64,000 nucleotides of DNA from Chryseobacterium jejuense (GCF_900100075.1 NZ_FNEG01000004.1:1-64000), one strand, 5' to 3'. Shown: positions 47,548 to 55,639, counted from the stretch's first letter. Notes: a model not told the origin generated them from the sequence alone. A program made the numbers and translations.

Positions 47548-48447
47548 ATGAACAGAACAATGAAATCATTAATAAAAACAACAGTATTAACATTCATAAC
47601 ATTATTTAATATGTCACAAGCACAAAATTTCAAAACATTAGAAGCAGGAAAATTTACATTAGATGTTTATAACGCTTCAGAAAACAGTTTCGGGGTCGCT
47701 TCTGTTATTGTTTCCGGACAAACGGATGCCGTTTTGGTAGATGCACAGTTTACTTTAGCAGATGCAGAAACCGTAGCTCAGAAAATTAAAGATTCCGGGA
47801 AAAATTTAAAAGCGATCTATGTCTCCCATAATGACCCGGATTTTTATTTCGGACTGGAAGTTTTCAAAAAACATTTTCCGGGAGTTACCGCTTATGCAAC
47901 GCCTAAAGTGGTGGAAGAAATCGCCAGAACAGCACAGAAGAAACTTGATGTTTGGGGTGGTCAATTAGGATCAGCAGTAACCAGCAATGTTGTATTGCCA
48001 CAGGTATTGAAAGGAAATAGCATTGAATTGGAAGGTGAAAAATTGGAAGTGGTAGGTTTAGAGGAGTTCCCTGCAAGAACATTTGTATATATACCTTCCG
48101 CAAAAGCTGTGGTAGGTGGTATCAACGTATTTGGAAATACATTCAACCTTTGGATGGCTGATGCACAAACAGATGAATCCCGCGCTCAATGGATTAAAGT
48201 ATTGGATAAAATTGAATCACTGCACCCTTCCATTGTGATTCCTGCTCATGGAAAATCAACTGATGCTGCAGATTTAACCTCTGTGAAACATACTAAAGAC
48301 TATATTCAGTTTTACGAAGAAGCTTTAAAAACAAATACAACATCAGAGGCTTTGGTTAAGGCTATTAAGACTAAATATCCAAATCTGACTTTTGAGACAG
48401 CCCTTCAGCTTGGAGCTAAGGTGAATACCGGAGAAATGAAGTGGTAA
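47548..48447 (+). CDS. exported metallo-beta-lactamase-fold protein with altered metal motif
   Basis: The product is 299 residues from this ATG. An ATG 12 bp later (MKSLIKTTVLTFITLFNMSQ) gives an equally good signal peptide ending SQAQ and better room for a leader. The fold is clear: AVLVDAQFTLADAETVAQKI near residue 55, KAIYVSHNDPDFYFGLEVFK near 90 and VIPAHGKS near 230. The zinc motif HxHxDH reads HNDPDF, so the second and last His are replaced by Asp and Phe; Asp in AVLVDAQ and His in PAHGKS remain. Activity as a hydrolase is uncertain. The NTF2-like lipoprotein gene follows 10 bp later, likely in one operon. Confidence 0.8.
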   Translation: MNRTMKSLIKTTVLTFITLFNMSQAQNFKTLEAGKFTLDVYNASENSFGVASVIVSGQTDAVLVDAQFTLADAETVAQKIKDSGKNLKAIYVSHNDPDFYFGLEVFKKHFPGVTAYATPKVVEEIARTAQKKLDVWGGQLGSAVTSNVVLPQVLKGNSIELEGEKLEVVGLEEFPARTFVYIPSAKAVVGGINVFGNTFNLWMADAQTDESRAQWIKVLDKIESLHPSIVIPAHGKSTDAADLTSVKHTKDYIQFYEEALKTNTTSEALVKAIKTKYPNLTFETALQLGAKVNTGEMKW

Positions 48448-48457
48448 TCGGAACCGC

Positions 48458-48919
48458 ATGAAATCAATCATTTACAGTCTGATGGCTTTACTTCTGTTAT
48501 CAGGCTGTTCAATAAAAAATAATGCAACAATGACCAATTTAGAAATTGTAAAAAGTACATACGAAGGAAAAACATCTGAGGAAAACGGGAAAGCATTAGC
48601 AAGCCATGTGGCAGAGGATATTCAATGGACTGAAGCTAAAGGGTTTCCTTATGCAGGAACTTATGTTGGCCTGGAAGAAATTACCAAAAACGTTTTCAGC
48701 CGTTTGGGAAGCGAATGGATTGATTATAAATTCACACCGGAAAACTATGTTGCCGATGGTGATAAAGTAGTTGCTTTTGGAACATATACCGGAACCTATA
48801 AAATAACCATGAAGCCATTCTCTGCCCGCGTTGCCCATATCTGGCACCTGAAAGACGGTAAAATTGTGAAATTTGAACAATTCGTAGACAGCAAAACAGT
48901 AGTGGATGCAATGAAGTAA
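48458..48919 (+). CDS. NTF2-like (SnoaL-type) lipoprotein
   Basis: The 153-residue protein has a lipoprotein signal with lipobox LLSGCS (Cys17). The body has the SnoaL/NTF2 cone fold pattern: NLEIVKSTYEGKTSEENGKA, LASHVAEDIQWTEAKGFPYA, GLEEITKNVFSRLG and VVAFGTYTGTYKITMKPFSA, then HIWHLKDGKIVKFEQFVDSK. Such domains bind small molecules or are enzymes with poorly conserved sites. It is 10 bp downstream of the metallo-beta-lactamase-fold gene and probably shares its regulation by the paired palindromes. Confidence 0.85.
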   Translation: MKSIIYSLMALLLLSGCSIKNNATMTNLEIVKSTYEGKTSEENGKALASHVAEDIQWTEAKGFPYAGTYVGLEEITKNVFSRLGSEWIDYKFTPENYVADGDKVVAFGTYTGTYKITMKPFSARVAHIWHLKDGKIVKFEQFVDSKTVVDAMK

Positions 48920-48930
48920 AATCTTAAGAT

Positions 48931-49096
48931 TTTTAACGCTGAGATCGCAAGGTATTTTTAATCAAGCTTGAAAAGATCGTTCGCAAAGGCATTTCATTTA
49001 GCAAAGACATTGACTGTTCCATCGCTGAGTGAAACGCCTTTGCGATCTTAAAAACATAAGAACCTAAAAAAGCTTTGCGAACATTGCGGTATAATA
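48931..49096. repeat. dispersed nested-hairpin repeat, copy B
   Basis: TTTTAACGCTGAGATCGCAA opens the copy. Inner arms TCGCAAAGGCATTTCATTTA (about 48981) and TGAGTGAAACGCCTTTGCGA (49026-49045) pair with about three mismatches. The outer ends also pair (CGCTGAGATCGCAAGG with a 3' segment reading CCGCAATGTTCGCAAAGC in reverse). Related to copy A at 37124-37300. It ends about 48 bp before the DsbA-like gene start. Confidence 0.75.
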
Positions 49097-49143
49097 ATAT
49101 ACATCATGTAAGCTTAGTTATATCAACTTCTAAAAACAAAAAA

Positions 49144-49770
49144 ATGAAAATTATATATATCATGGATCCTCTTTGCGGATGGTGCTACGGGAATTCTGAT
49201 AACATGGTAAAACTATACAACCAGTACAAAAACGACTTAGATTTTGAAATCTTTTCCGGTGGAATGTGGACTGGCTCCAATGTTCGAAAACAATCACCAC
49301 AAATGGTTAGTTTCTTCCTTAAGCATGATGATGCTGTAGCAGAACGTACAGGAATAACATTTGGTGAAGGCTATTTTGAGTTACTGAAACAAGAAATTGT
49401 ATTGGACAGTGAAATTCCATCCAGAGCAATGGTTTCAGTGAAAACAATTGCTCCTGAGCAAACTGTTCCTTTCATGATTTCCGTTCAAAAAGCAAGATAT
49501 TATTGGGGAAAAGATCTCAATTTGGATACTACTTACCTTGAGATTTGTGATAATTTAGGTATTGATCCACAACAATTCTTAGCAGCTTTCCATTCTGAAG
49601 AAATAAAACAGGCTACCCTACAAAACTTTAATGAAGCAGCGCAATACGCCCAATCTTTTCCAACGATGCTGGTTGAAAAAGATGGAAAATATACCATTAT
49701 TGAACAGGGTTATGCTCCTTTTTCTGAATTGGAAAACCGTATTGAGCTCCTAAAAAATAAAGTTGTTTGA
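49144..49770 (+). CDS. DsbA-family thiol-disulfide oxidoreductase-like protein
   Basis: The start at 49144 (MKIIYIMDPLCGWCYGNSDN) is used, because the 23 residues of the longer frame are encoded partly by a repeat element. The product is about 208 residues with the redox motif CGWC (residues 11-14). The DsbA helical insert follows (SPQMVSFFLKHDDAVAERTG to LDTTYLEICDNLGIDPQQFL) and the cis-Pro strand is AQSFPTMLVEKDGKYTIIEQ. There is no signal peptide, so it resembles the FrnE/cytosolic DsbA-like group. A Cys-rich leader peptide gene lies 140 bp downstream beyond a weak terminator, which may or may not be a functional link. Confidence 0.88.
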   Translation: MKIIYIMDPLCGWCYGNSDNMVKLYNQYKNDLDFEIFSGGMWTGSNVRKQSPQMVSFFLKHDDAVAERTGITFGEGYFELLKQEIVLDSEIPSRAMVSVKTIAPEQTVPFMISVQKARYYWGKDLNLDTTYLEICDNLGIDPQQFLAAFHSEEIKQATLQNFNEAAQYAQSFPTMLVEKDGKYTIIEQGYAPFSELENRIELLKNKVV

Positions 49771-49795
49771 CCTGAAAGTTTCCGATCAGGTTTTT
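49770..49795 (+). terminator. weak terminator after the DsbA-like gene
   Basis: ACCTGA and TCAGGT pair around a 10-nt loop and are followed by TTTTATT. The stem is short and begins at the stop codon. Confidence 0.5.
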
Positions 49796-49910
49796 ATTCC
49801 AGATACATATAGAAAAAGATAAGCTTAATGACTTTCAGATAGTGTAAAAAAATAGAATATTTCAAGGATAATTGATATATTTAACACTTCATAAATAAAA
49901 TCAAATTACC

Positions 49911-50075
49911 ATGAAAAAAGTACTTACACAAAAGAAAGTATCAAGAGAAAATTTAAAAAAAATTCAAGGAGCTGGACGAATGGTATGTTGTGCTTTATCC
50001 TGTGCAGATCTTACAACATGCGCTTTTTGGGAGCAATTACCAGCAGAATGCCCGGATTTACTTTACTGTATATAA
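49911..50075 (+). CDS. bacteriocin-like Cys-rich peptide with double-glycine-type leader
   Basis: This is a 54-residue ORF in a region otherwise without genes. It starts MKKVLTQKKVSRENLKKIQG followed by AG, a leader of the form seen in Flavobacteriia 'bacteriocin-like' peptides: charged and ending in a Gly-Ala-Gly cleavage-type site near residue 22. The core of about 32 residues starts RMVCCALSCADLTTCAFWEQ and holds six cysteines (26, 27, 31, 37, 47 and 53), consistent with three disulfides or other crosslinks. A strong terminator follows 23 nt later. No processing protease/exporter or modification enzyme is next to it, apart from the DsbA-like gene upstream. Product and target unknown. Confidence 0.75.
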   Translation: MKKVLTQKKVSRENLKKIQGAGRMVCCALSCADLTTCAFWEQLPAECPDLLYCI

Positions 50076-50097
50076 TCAACAGTATTACATAGTATAG

Positions 50098-50128
50098 AAA
50101 ATGCTACCGAAATGGTAGCATTTTTATT
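50098..50128. terminator. bidirectional terminator after the leader-peptide gene
   Basis: AAAATGCTACC-type arms (AAATGCTACC and GGTAGCATTT) form a perfect stem around GAAAT, followed by TTATTTTT on the plus strand. It serves the peptide gene on the plus strand and the 50133 gene on the minus strand. Confidence 0.85.
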
Positions 50129-50132
50129 TTTA

Positions 50133-52163
50133 TTAATGTTCTTCTGATTTATTAGAAATCGTACTGCTCATCAGGTCATCAGCTTTTTTATCCAATCCTG
50201 AACTTAGTGGCAGGAAGAATTTCAGCGGATGCTTTATAAAATACCTGAAAATTTCTTTATAGATCTCACTTACCTGTCCGAAGTTCATCTTTCTTGACCT
50301 GAACGCCAGGAACATAGATAAACTGAAGCTTACCAGGAAGTTGAAGAACCCAATTAAGAAAACCGTCACAAAGGACATCCAGAATGTATAGGAATCTACG
50401 GAAAAATCTTTTCCATAAAGCCCTAAAGCAAAGTTTCCGGCAGCAAAGGTAATGTGTCTGATATCAAGATCAAGCCCGAAGAACAATCCTACAGGTGCCG
50501 TAGCTCCAAGGAAAACCCCGAACCAGAAATTCGATACGATTCCCGGCCAGTTTTTAGCATAATATTTTGATAGTCCTTTCGCAAATTTCTTTCCAAAAAA
50601 ACTTCTGATAGAAAGGTTTTTTGCAATTCTTTCCGGAATCTGATAGAACACGGAGTTGTTTCCGATATTCCCAGAAATAATTCCTGAAATGAAAAGATAG
50701 AAACCAGCAATACTGGCATGAAGAATTGCTTTGGATTTGAAAGGATCAAGGTCTTTTAACAGCTTATCTGATCTGTCTACAGCAAGGTTTTGTGAAAAGA
50801 ATACATCCAATCCATAAATAATGGCAAGCGCTATCGGAAATGCCAATAAAACGTTTCCTACGAAGGCAATAAACTGGCTTCGGAAAAGCTTGGAGACAAG
50901 GTGGGCAAATTCGGTATTGTTTCTTTTATTGTTTCCTTCTTCAGACAGCACTTTGGTCATGGTTGCAGCAGTCATCGCTGGCTGTTTTGTAGCCAGTGTG
51001 AAACCCATCAGGTAGATCATGATGAATCCCATCGCATAGTTCATGGAATATAGAAACGCGTGTGAAAAGTCACTTCCGGGAATATATCCGTACAACATTT
51101 TCAGCACGCAGAGTGCTCCTACGATAATTCCACCACCACTCGCTTTGTAGAACATAGTCATATATTCCTTTCTGGTGGAAGTAATATAATGAGTTCCCGC
51201 TTCCGCCGTGTGATTGGTGATAAGGTGAGAAATTAGTCTCGTACTGTCATTAATAAGATCAGCAATATTATTCTTGTGAGATTTATAGCTCAGAATATTG
51301 AAGACCAACTGTTTTGATCTTATCAGAATATCTTCTTCATTGTCAATAATCAAAAGCTGTACAATATCATAAATTCTTTCGGTCTGTTGGCGGATCTTCA
51401 GCAGTGATTGGTTAATCTTCCCTGAAATTCCATATTTAGCTGAATTTTTGAAGGCTATATTCACAAATTCCAAACATTGCTCTGAATAAATCTTGATCTG
51501 CTTATATCTGCTGTCCTTAGAATGCAGCTGTAGCTCAGGATCCTTAACAAGATCATCTGCCAATGCTTCCAACTCGTTCTGAAGAGCTAAAAATGGATTG
51601 GAAAGGTTCCTGTATTGAGGAGCCATTCTTACCACTTCTACTTCCATAGCCATTCCCGTTACCCTCCATGAAAGGATGTTCATCGAAAAGATCAGTTCCT
51701 TCTTTACATTTGGCTTAATGATAAAATCTGAAGCTCCAATGAGTGTCAGAAATTCATTCACCTCGTTTTCAGGAAGATTATGAAGATATTTTAAGTCTGT
51801 TTTAGGTCTTAGACTTACATTATCAATCATGTACCACACTGTTTTTTCATTTTCAACAGGCGGCAATACCTTATTCAGGATTCTTTTTTTAAGTTCCGGG
51901 AAAAAGGCATTTTCAGAAAGAATATTGGCTTCTGTCAAGGACAGATTGAATGGTCTTCCTTTAAAAACATTATGAATGTAATACTTGAAGTTTTCCGCAA
52001 AATTCGGATTGCTTCTGAAAAAGTTAAGCACATCTGTAAAGTCTGCCCTTTTTACACTCTCTAACAACTCTGCAAAGGGTTCCAAAGAAAGGGTTTCGTT
52101 CTTAAAAGAAAAGTATTTTTTAAGAACCGACTCAAAATTTGTGCTGGAATTAAAGAATTTCAT
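50133..52163 (-). CDS. membrane protein of the 'site-specific recombinase' (Gcr, PF10136) family
   Basis: The 676-residue protein has a helical cytosolic N-terminal half (to about residue 340) and six to eight membrane segments in the C-terminal half (GGGIIVGALCVLKMLYGYIP, MNYAMGFIMIYLMGFTLATK, FIAFVGNVLLAFPIALAIIY, HASIAGFYLFISGIISGNIG, FWFGVFLGATAPVGLFFGLD, WMSFVTVFLIGFFNFLVSF). The family carries a recombinase name from a Neisseria study, but it has no resolvase or tyrosine-recombinase motif and looks like an integral membrane protein of unknown role. It overlaps no neighbour; mtgA lies 13 bp upstream on the same strand. Confidence 0.8.
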   Translation of the reverse strand: MKFFNSSTNFESVLKKYFSFKNETLSLEPFAELLESVKRADFTDVLNFFRSNPNFAENFKYYIHNVFKGRPFNLSLTEANILSENAFFPELKKRILNKVLPPVENEKTVWYMIDNVSLRPKTDLKYLHNLPENEVNEFLTLIGASDFIIKPNVKKELIFSMNILSWRVTGMAMEVEVVRMAPQYRNLSNPFLALQNELEALADDLVKDPELQLHSKDSRYKQIKIYSEQCLEFVNIAFKNSAKYGISGKINQSLLKIRQQTERIYDIVQLLIIDNEEDILIRSKQLVFNILSYKSHKNNIADLINDSTRLISHLITNHTAEAGTHYITSTRKEYMTMFYKASGGGIIVGALCVLKMLYGYIPGSDFSHAFLYSMNYAMGFIMIYLMGFTLATKQPAMTAATMTKVLSEEGNNKRNNTEFAHLVSKLFRSQFIAFVGNVLLAFPIALAIIYGLDVFFSQNLAVDRSDKLLKDLDPFKSKAILHASIAGFYLFISGIISGNIGNNSVFYQIPERIAKNLSIRSFFGKKFAKGLSKYYAKNWPGIVSNFWFGVFLGATAPVGLFFGLDLDIRHITFAAGNFALGLYGKDFSVDSYTFWMSFVTVFLIGFFNFLVSFSLSMFLAFRSRKMNFGQVSEIYKEIFRYFIKHPLKFFLPLSSGLDKKADDLMSSTISNKSEEH

Positions 52164-52176
52164 TAGTACAAAGATA

Positions 52177-52821
52177 CTATTTCAAACTCACATTCCTCAT
52201 CTGTCTCATAATCCAATTATGTTTCTTTCTTAAATAAGGGGATGGATTCTTCGGATCATACTTCTTTGGATTCGGCAGTACAGCAGCAATCCAGGCAGCA
52301 TCTGAAGAGCTCAGGTCCTTGGATGATTTACCAAAATAATATTGTGCTGCTGCTTCTACTCCAAATACCCCCTGCCCCATTTCAATGGAATTCAGGTATC
52401 TTTCAAGAATAATATCTTTGCTCCATACCTTTTCAATAATGAAGGTGTAGACAGCTTCAAGCCCTTTTCTTACCCAGCTTCTGCCCTGCCAAAGGAAGAC
52501 ATTCTTAGCTGTTTGCTGGGAAATAGTACTTCCCCCTCTTATTTTTTTACCTTTTTCATTATACTTCATTGCTTTTTCAATGGCGGTATAATCGAAGCCG
52601 TCATGGTCAAAGAATTTCTGGTCTTCTGAAGCAATCACTGCTTTTTTTACATTACTCCCCATCTCATCATAGGAAATATAGTCTCTGTGCAATTTTCCAT
52701 ACTCAAACAGTCCTCCTATCTGAGTAAGGGTAATGGGTGGATTAAAAAATCTTCCCCAAATGATAAAAACCACGTTCAGAACAAGAACGATGAAAATAAA
52801 CTGTTTAATTCTTTTCCACAT
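52177..52821 (-). CDS. mtgA: monofunctional peptidoglycan glycosyltransferase
   Basis: The start at 52821 (MWKRIKQFIFIVLVLNVVFI) is used in place of an in-frame TTG. The product of about 214 residues has one N-terminal membrane anchor and the GT51 domain: SYDEMGSNVKKAVIASEDQK with FFDHDGFD (the catalytic Glu in SEDQKFF), KIRGGSTISQQTAKNVFLWQ, SWVRKGLEAVYTFIIEKVWS and LERYLNSIEMGQGVFGVEAA. It polymerises lipid II into glycan strands at the outer face of the inner membrane without a transpeptidase domain. It precedes the PF10136 gene by 13 bp. Confidence 0.92.
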   Translation of the reverse strand: MWKRIKQFIFIVLVLNVVFIIWGRFFNPPITLTQIGGLFEYGKLHRDYISYDEMGSNVKKAVIASEDQKFFDHDGFDYTAIEKAMKYNEKGKKIRGGSTISQQTAKNVFLWQGRSWVRKGLEAVYTFIIEKVWSKDIILERYLNSIEMGQGVFGVEAAAQYYFGKSSKDLSSSDAAWIAAVLPNPKKYDPKNPSPYLRKKHNWIMRQMRNVSLK

Positions 52822-52864
52822 AACTTTATAAAAAGGAAAGGCAAAAATAAGCAAATAGTCCGAT

Positions 52865-53911
52865 TTACTGCAATTCTTTCATATAAGTAAGCTGATAATC
52901 CGGCAAAAGTTCAGGATGGAAGATTTTAATATAATCTTTAAGGATTAAATCTGCTCTTACAACCCCACTTTCAAAGAAGTCGTTGGCTTTTTCTCTCTCT
53001 TTTCCGGCCATTGTATACAGCTTTCCTTTGTTGAATACATTCAGCTTTCCGTAGAAAGGATTCATCTTCAGCATTTCTTTTTTTGAAGTATGGTTTCCTG
53101 CATTTACCCAATACTGAACACCGCTGGTCTTTGCAAAAACTTCTTCAAAGCTCATCGTTAAGGCTTTTTCATCCTTATTATCCTTCATGATATAAGTAGC
53201 ATTGGCATCAGCAATATAATGTGCTACTGAAGTGTTTCCACCTGGAAGATACCAAACATCTCCATACATTTCATTAGCCAAAACAATAGGTTTTTCTTTT
53301 GCTGTTAATGCGAGTTTCTTCAGATCATTATAGTTTTTCTCTACTTCCTGATATTTAGCTTCAGCTTCTTTTTCTTTTCCGAAAAGTTCTCCGAATAACT
53401 TTACATAAGCCGTTTTCTGTAATGGCTGCTGCTCCATATATTCATCCAGAAATATCACCTGAATACCATTATTCTTCAATAACTGATAGGCATTATCAAA
53501 ACTTGCAATATAGTTAGTGAAAATTGCATCCGGTTTCATGGAAATAATTTTCTCCACATCATACTTCTGATCGCTTCCTACATTCTGAATGTTTCCTTCT
53601 TTAATCAGATGCTGGATCTTTTCTGAATAAATATACTCCGGACTTGATACTCCAATGATTAAATTTTCGGCTCCAAGCTCTGAAATATACCCCGCCATAC
53701 TGGCATTAAGGAGGATGATTTTCTTAAAAGGAGTCTGATTTTGTTTGAAATTATAGGTGAAATTTCCCGATTTCAGCTCCAAACTTCCATCTTGTTCCTT
53801 GTATTGGGTGCGATTTGAGATATTTGTCCAATCTGAGGACGAAATTTTTTGTTCTCTTTTACAAGCAATTAGCGAAAATACCGTGAATAAAAGTAAAATT
53901 TTCTGTTTCAT
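52865..53911 (-). CDS. ABC-transporter substrate-binding lipoprotein (BtuF/FepB-like)
   Basis: The 348-residue lipoprotein has a signal with lipobox SLIAC (Cys17). The helical-backbone class III binding-protein fold is recognisable: KKIILLNASMAGYISELGAE near residue 64, LIIGVSSPEYIYSEKIQHLI, KYDVEKIISMKPDAIFTNYI near 120, NNGIQVIFLDEYMEQQPLQK and the C-terminal domain EEVFAKTSGVQYWVNAGNHT. It should bind cobalamin, heme or a ferric siderophore. Permease and ATPase genes are absent here, so the carrier partners lie elsewhere. It is divergent from tRNA-Arg with 59 bp between. Confidence 0.85.
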   Translation of the reverse strand: MKQKILLLFTVFSLIACKREQKISSSDWTNISNRTQYKEQDGSLELKSGNFTYNFKQNQTPFKKIILLNASMAGYISELGAENLIIGVSSPEYIYSEKIQHLIKEGNIQNVGSDQKYDVEKIISMKPDAIFTNYIASFDNAYQLLKNNGIQVIFLDEYMEQQPLQKTAYVKLFGELFGKEKEAEAKYQEVEKNYNDLKKLALTAKEKPIVLANEMYGDVWYLPGGNTSVAHYIADANATYIMKDNKDEKALTMSFEEVFAKTSGVQYWVNAGNHTSKKEMLKMNPFYGKLNVFNKGKLYTMAGKEREKANDFFESGVVRADLILKDYIKIFHPELLPDYQLTYMKELQ

Positions 53912-53935
53912 GTTTCAAAGAACGGAAAAAAGTGG

Positions 53936-53943
53936 TATATTTG
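53936..53943 (+). promoter_or_regulatory. promoter of tRNA-Arg
   Basis: TATATTTG followed by CAACC fits the strong Bacteroidetes -7 form TAnnTTTGC. The tRNA starts 28 bp later. Confidence 0.6.
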
Positions 53944-53970
53944 CAACCGTTAAACAACAACAAAACAAAC

Positions 53971-54044
53971 GGCCTCGTGGCGCAACTGAATAGCGCATCT
54001 GATTACGGCTCAGAAGGTTACAGGTTTGAATCCTGTCGAGGTCA
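53971..54044 (+). tRNA. tRNA-Arg (anticodon ACG)
   Basis: The 74-nt sequence folds as a cloverleaf. The acceptor stem is GGCCTCG with CGAGGTC (one G-U pair). The D-arm is GCGC...GCGC. The anticodon stem is TCTGA/TCAGA around loop TTACGGC, giving anticodon ACG. The T-arm is ACAGG/CCTGT around TTTGAAT, and the discriminator is A. CCA is not encoded. A hairpin terminator follows. Confidence 0.93.
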
Positions 54045-54053
54045 CAAACGACA

Positions 54054-54090
54054 ATATGCGCAAATTTAAGACAATTTGCGCATATTTATT
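54054..54090 (+). terminator. terminator after tRNA-Arg
   Basis: ATATGCGCAAATT and AATTTGCGCATAT form a perfect 13-bp stem around a 6-nt loop, followed by TTATTTATT. Confidence 0.75.
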
Positions 54091-54256
54091 TATACATACC
54101 TCATATTCAATTAGTTAACTTTGATCAAATTAAGACTTTCATTACAAAAACACTATTTCAAAAATATCTTAATTGATTCCATACAAAAGCGAAATGTGAT
54201 TGAAAAATCAGCAAGTTATATTTAAATTAATAAAAGTTTAAAAATTTTATCTGCGA

Positions 54257-54276
54257 TGACCTAACAGGATTCGAAC
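54257..54276 (-). repeat. inverted near-copy of the tRNA-Arg 3' end
   Basis: TGACCTAACAGGATTCGAAC resembles the reverse complement of the tRNA-Arg 3' end (54024-54044), differing by a 1-nt indel and two substitutions. The orientation is opposite to the tRNA, so it is not a simple attachment-site duplication. Confidence 0.5.
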
Positions 54277-54310
54277 ACCAAAAATTCACAAAAAAACCAC
54301 ATATTTTTCG

Positions 54311-54531
54311 CTAAATAGTTTTCAACCGTTGTTCAAAAGCAAACAAGGAAATTTCCTTTAGAAAATGATTTATCTTCTCATCATTACCTAAAGCTTCTCC
54401 TACTCTTGCCCCAGATTTTTCTAATTTTACTCCAAATATTTTTTTATAAATCCCAGTAACATAAACATATTCAAAGTATTTTCATCAATAATTACTTTCT
54501 CAAAAAAATAATCTTGCCAATCTTTGTTTAG
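54311..54531 (-). pseudogene. frameshifted C-terminal gene remnant
   Basis: On the minus strand, one frame upstream reads KDWQDYFFEKVIIDENTL (from about 54525). A second frame then reads YVTGIYKKIFGVKLEKSGAR, VGEALGNDEKINHFLKEISL and FAFEQRLKTI before a stop at 54311-54313. Amino-acid composition is protein-like in both and the switch near 54470-54485 suggests a frameshift. No start codon or upstream half survives. I do not recognise the parent family. Confidence 0.5.
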
Positions 54532-54652
54532 TTAAACTATTCTTGATTTTTGAGATGTATTGTGTCTATTTAAAGATAAAGAAGACGAATGTAATTACTC
54601 ATCCGCCTTCGAAATATAAGTCTAGAAAATAATATTTAAAAAAGCTGACTAA

Positions 54653-55639
54653 TTAAGCTTTTCCAAATAAAGCTTTTTTAAGTGCTAATGCACCCTGTTC
54701 AGAAGAAAACTTTATTGCTTCTATATGATCCAACGGGTTTAATAATCCATAGTCATGGATAAATCCGTTATAAGTCTGGATCGTGGTTGGCACACCTGCT
54801 TCATCTAATTTTCTGGCATATGCTAATCCTTCGTCAAAAAGGATGTCATTCTCCGCTAATTGTACTAATGCTGGTGGCAATCCTTTTAACTGCTCTAAAG
54901 AAGCGTTGAAAGGTGTTGCATAATACTCTTTTCTTGTTTCGAGATCGGGTAAATAATTATCCCACATCCATTTCATCAATGGAGCTGTCAGGAATCTTCC
55001 TTCACCATATTTTTGCCAAGATTCACGTGTAAAATCAGCGTCCGCTACAGGCCACAATAATAATTGAAATTTTATCTCTGGGCCACCTTTATCCTTAGCC
55101 ATATGACAAAGTACCGCCGTCATATTCCCACCTACACTATTTCCGGCAGCAGCCATATTTTTACCGTCAACTCCGATTTCAGCGCCATTTTCTGACACCC
55201 ATTTTGTGGCAGCGTAAATCTGATTGATCGCTACAGGGTATTGAGCTTCTGGAGATGGTGTATAGTCAGTAAATACAGCAGCAGCTCCGCTATTTACAAC
55301 AAGATCTCTAACCAGCCTTCTATGAGTAGGATAATCACCCAATATCCAACCTCCACCATGCGTAAACATAAATACCGGAAGGTTTTCCGAAGTTGAGTTT
55401 GCAGGTTTAACAATATGAATATTTACCGTAATACCATCCTGTGTAATTTCTCTTTCTGTCTCAATGATCCCTGAGTAATCCACCTCTACAGATTTTTGGG
55501 CATCCACTAACACCTGTCTTGCCTGCTGGGGTGTCAAGGTTTCCAAGGGACTCCCCCCACTGTTATTCAATGCATTTAGAAATTCTCTGATCCCCGAAAG
55601 GATTTGCGGATCGTTTTCCGCTTTAATGTTTGATGCCAT
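54653..55639 (-). CDS. HSL-family alpha/beta hydrolase (esterase)
   Basis: The 328-residue cytosolic protein has the hormone-sensitive-lipase layout. The oxyanion motif HGGGW is in LPVFMFTHGGGWILGDYPTH (about residues 87-106), nucleophile Ser is in AAAGNSVGGNMTAVL (about 163-177), Asp in LVQLAENDILFDEGLAYARK (about 262) and His in NGFIHDYGLLNPLD (about 293). It hydrolyses carboxylic esters of unknown identity. It lies 59 bp downstream of the DJ-1/PfpI gene 55699-56382 and belongs to that transcript, which carries the shared AraC-type site. Confidence 0.88.
   Translation of the reverse strand: MASNIKAENDPQILSGIREFLNALNNSGGSPLETLTPQQARQVLVDAQKSVEVDYSGIIETEREITQDGITVNIHIVKPANSTSENLPVFMFTHGGGWILGDYPTHRRLVRDLVVNSGAAAVFTDYTPSPEAQYPVAINQIYAATKWVSENGAEIGVDGKNMAAAGNSVGGNMTAVLCHMAKDKGGPEIKFQLLLWPVADADFTRESWQKYGEGRFLTAPLMKWMWDNYLPDLETRKEYYATPFNASLEQLKGLPPALVQLAENDILFDEGLAYARKLDEAGVPTTIQTYNGFIHDYGLLNPLDHIEAIKFSSEQGALALKKALFGKA

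Larger units (their letters stand above)
54045..54652. other. 608-bp tRNA-downstream region with gene debris
   Basis: Apart from the tRNA terminator it contains an inverted near-copy of the tRNA-Arg 3' end (54257-54276) and a frameshifted coding remnant on the minus strand (about 54311-54531). No intact gene is present. This is the profile of a degraded integration site or old rearrangement. Confidence 0.6.

Noticed and set aside
49075..49143. N-terminal extension of the DsbA-like protein
   Set aside because: The 23 extra residues are encoded partly by a dispersed repeat, and the family-type start MKIIYIMDPLCGWC fits at 49144.
50133..52163. An active site-specific recombinase
   Set aside because: The family name suggests it, but the protein is mostly membrane-spanning and has no resolvase or tyrosine-recombinase catalytic motif, so no mobile element was called.
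53971..54276. attL/attR pair of an integrated element at tRNA-Arg
   Set aside because: The tRNA 3'-end near-copy is in inverted orientation and only 212 bp away with no integrase, so a normal attachment-site duplication is not supported.
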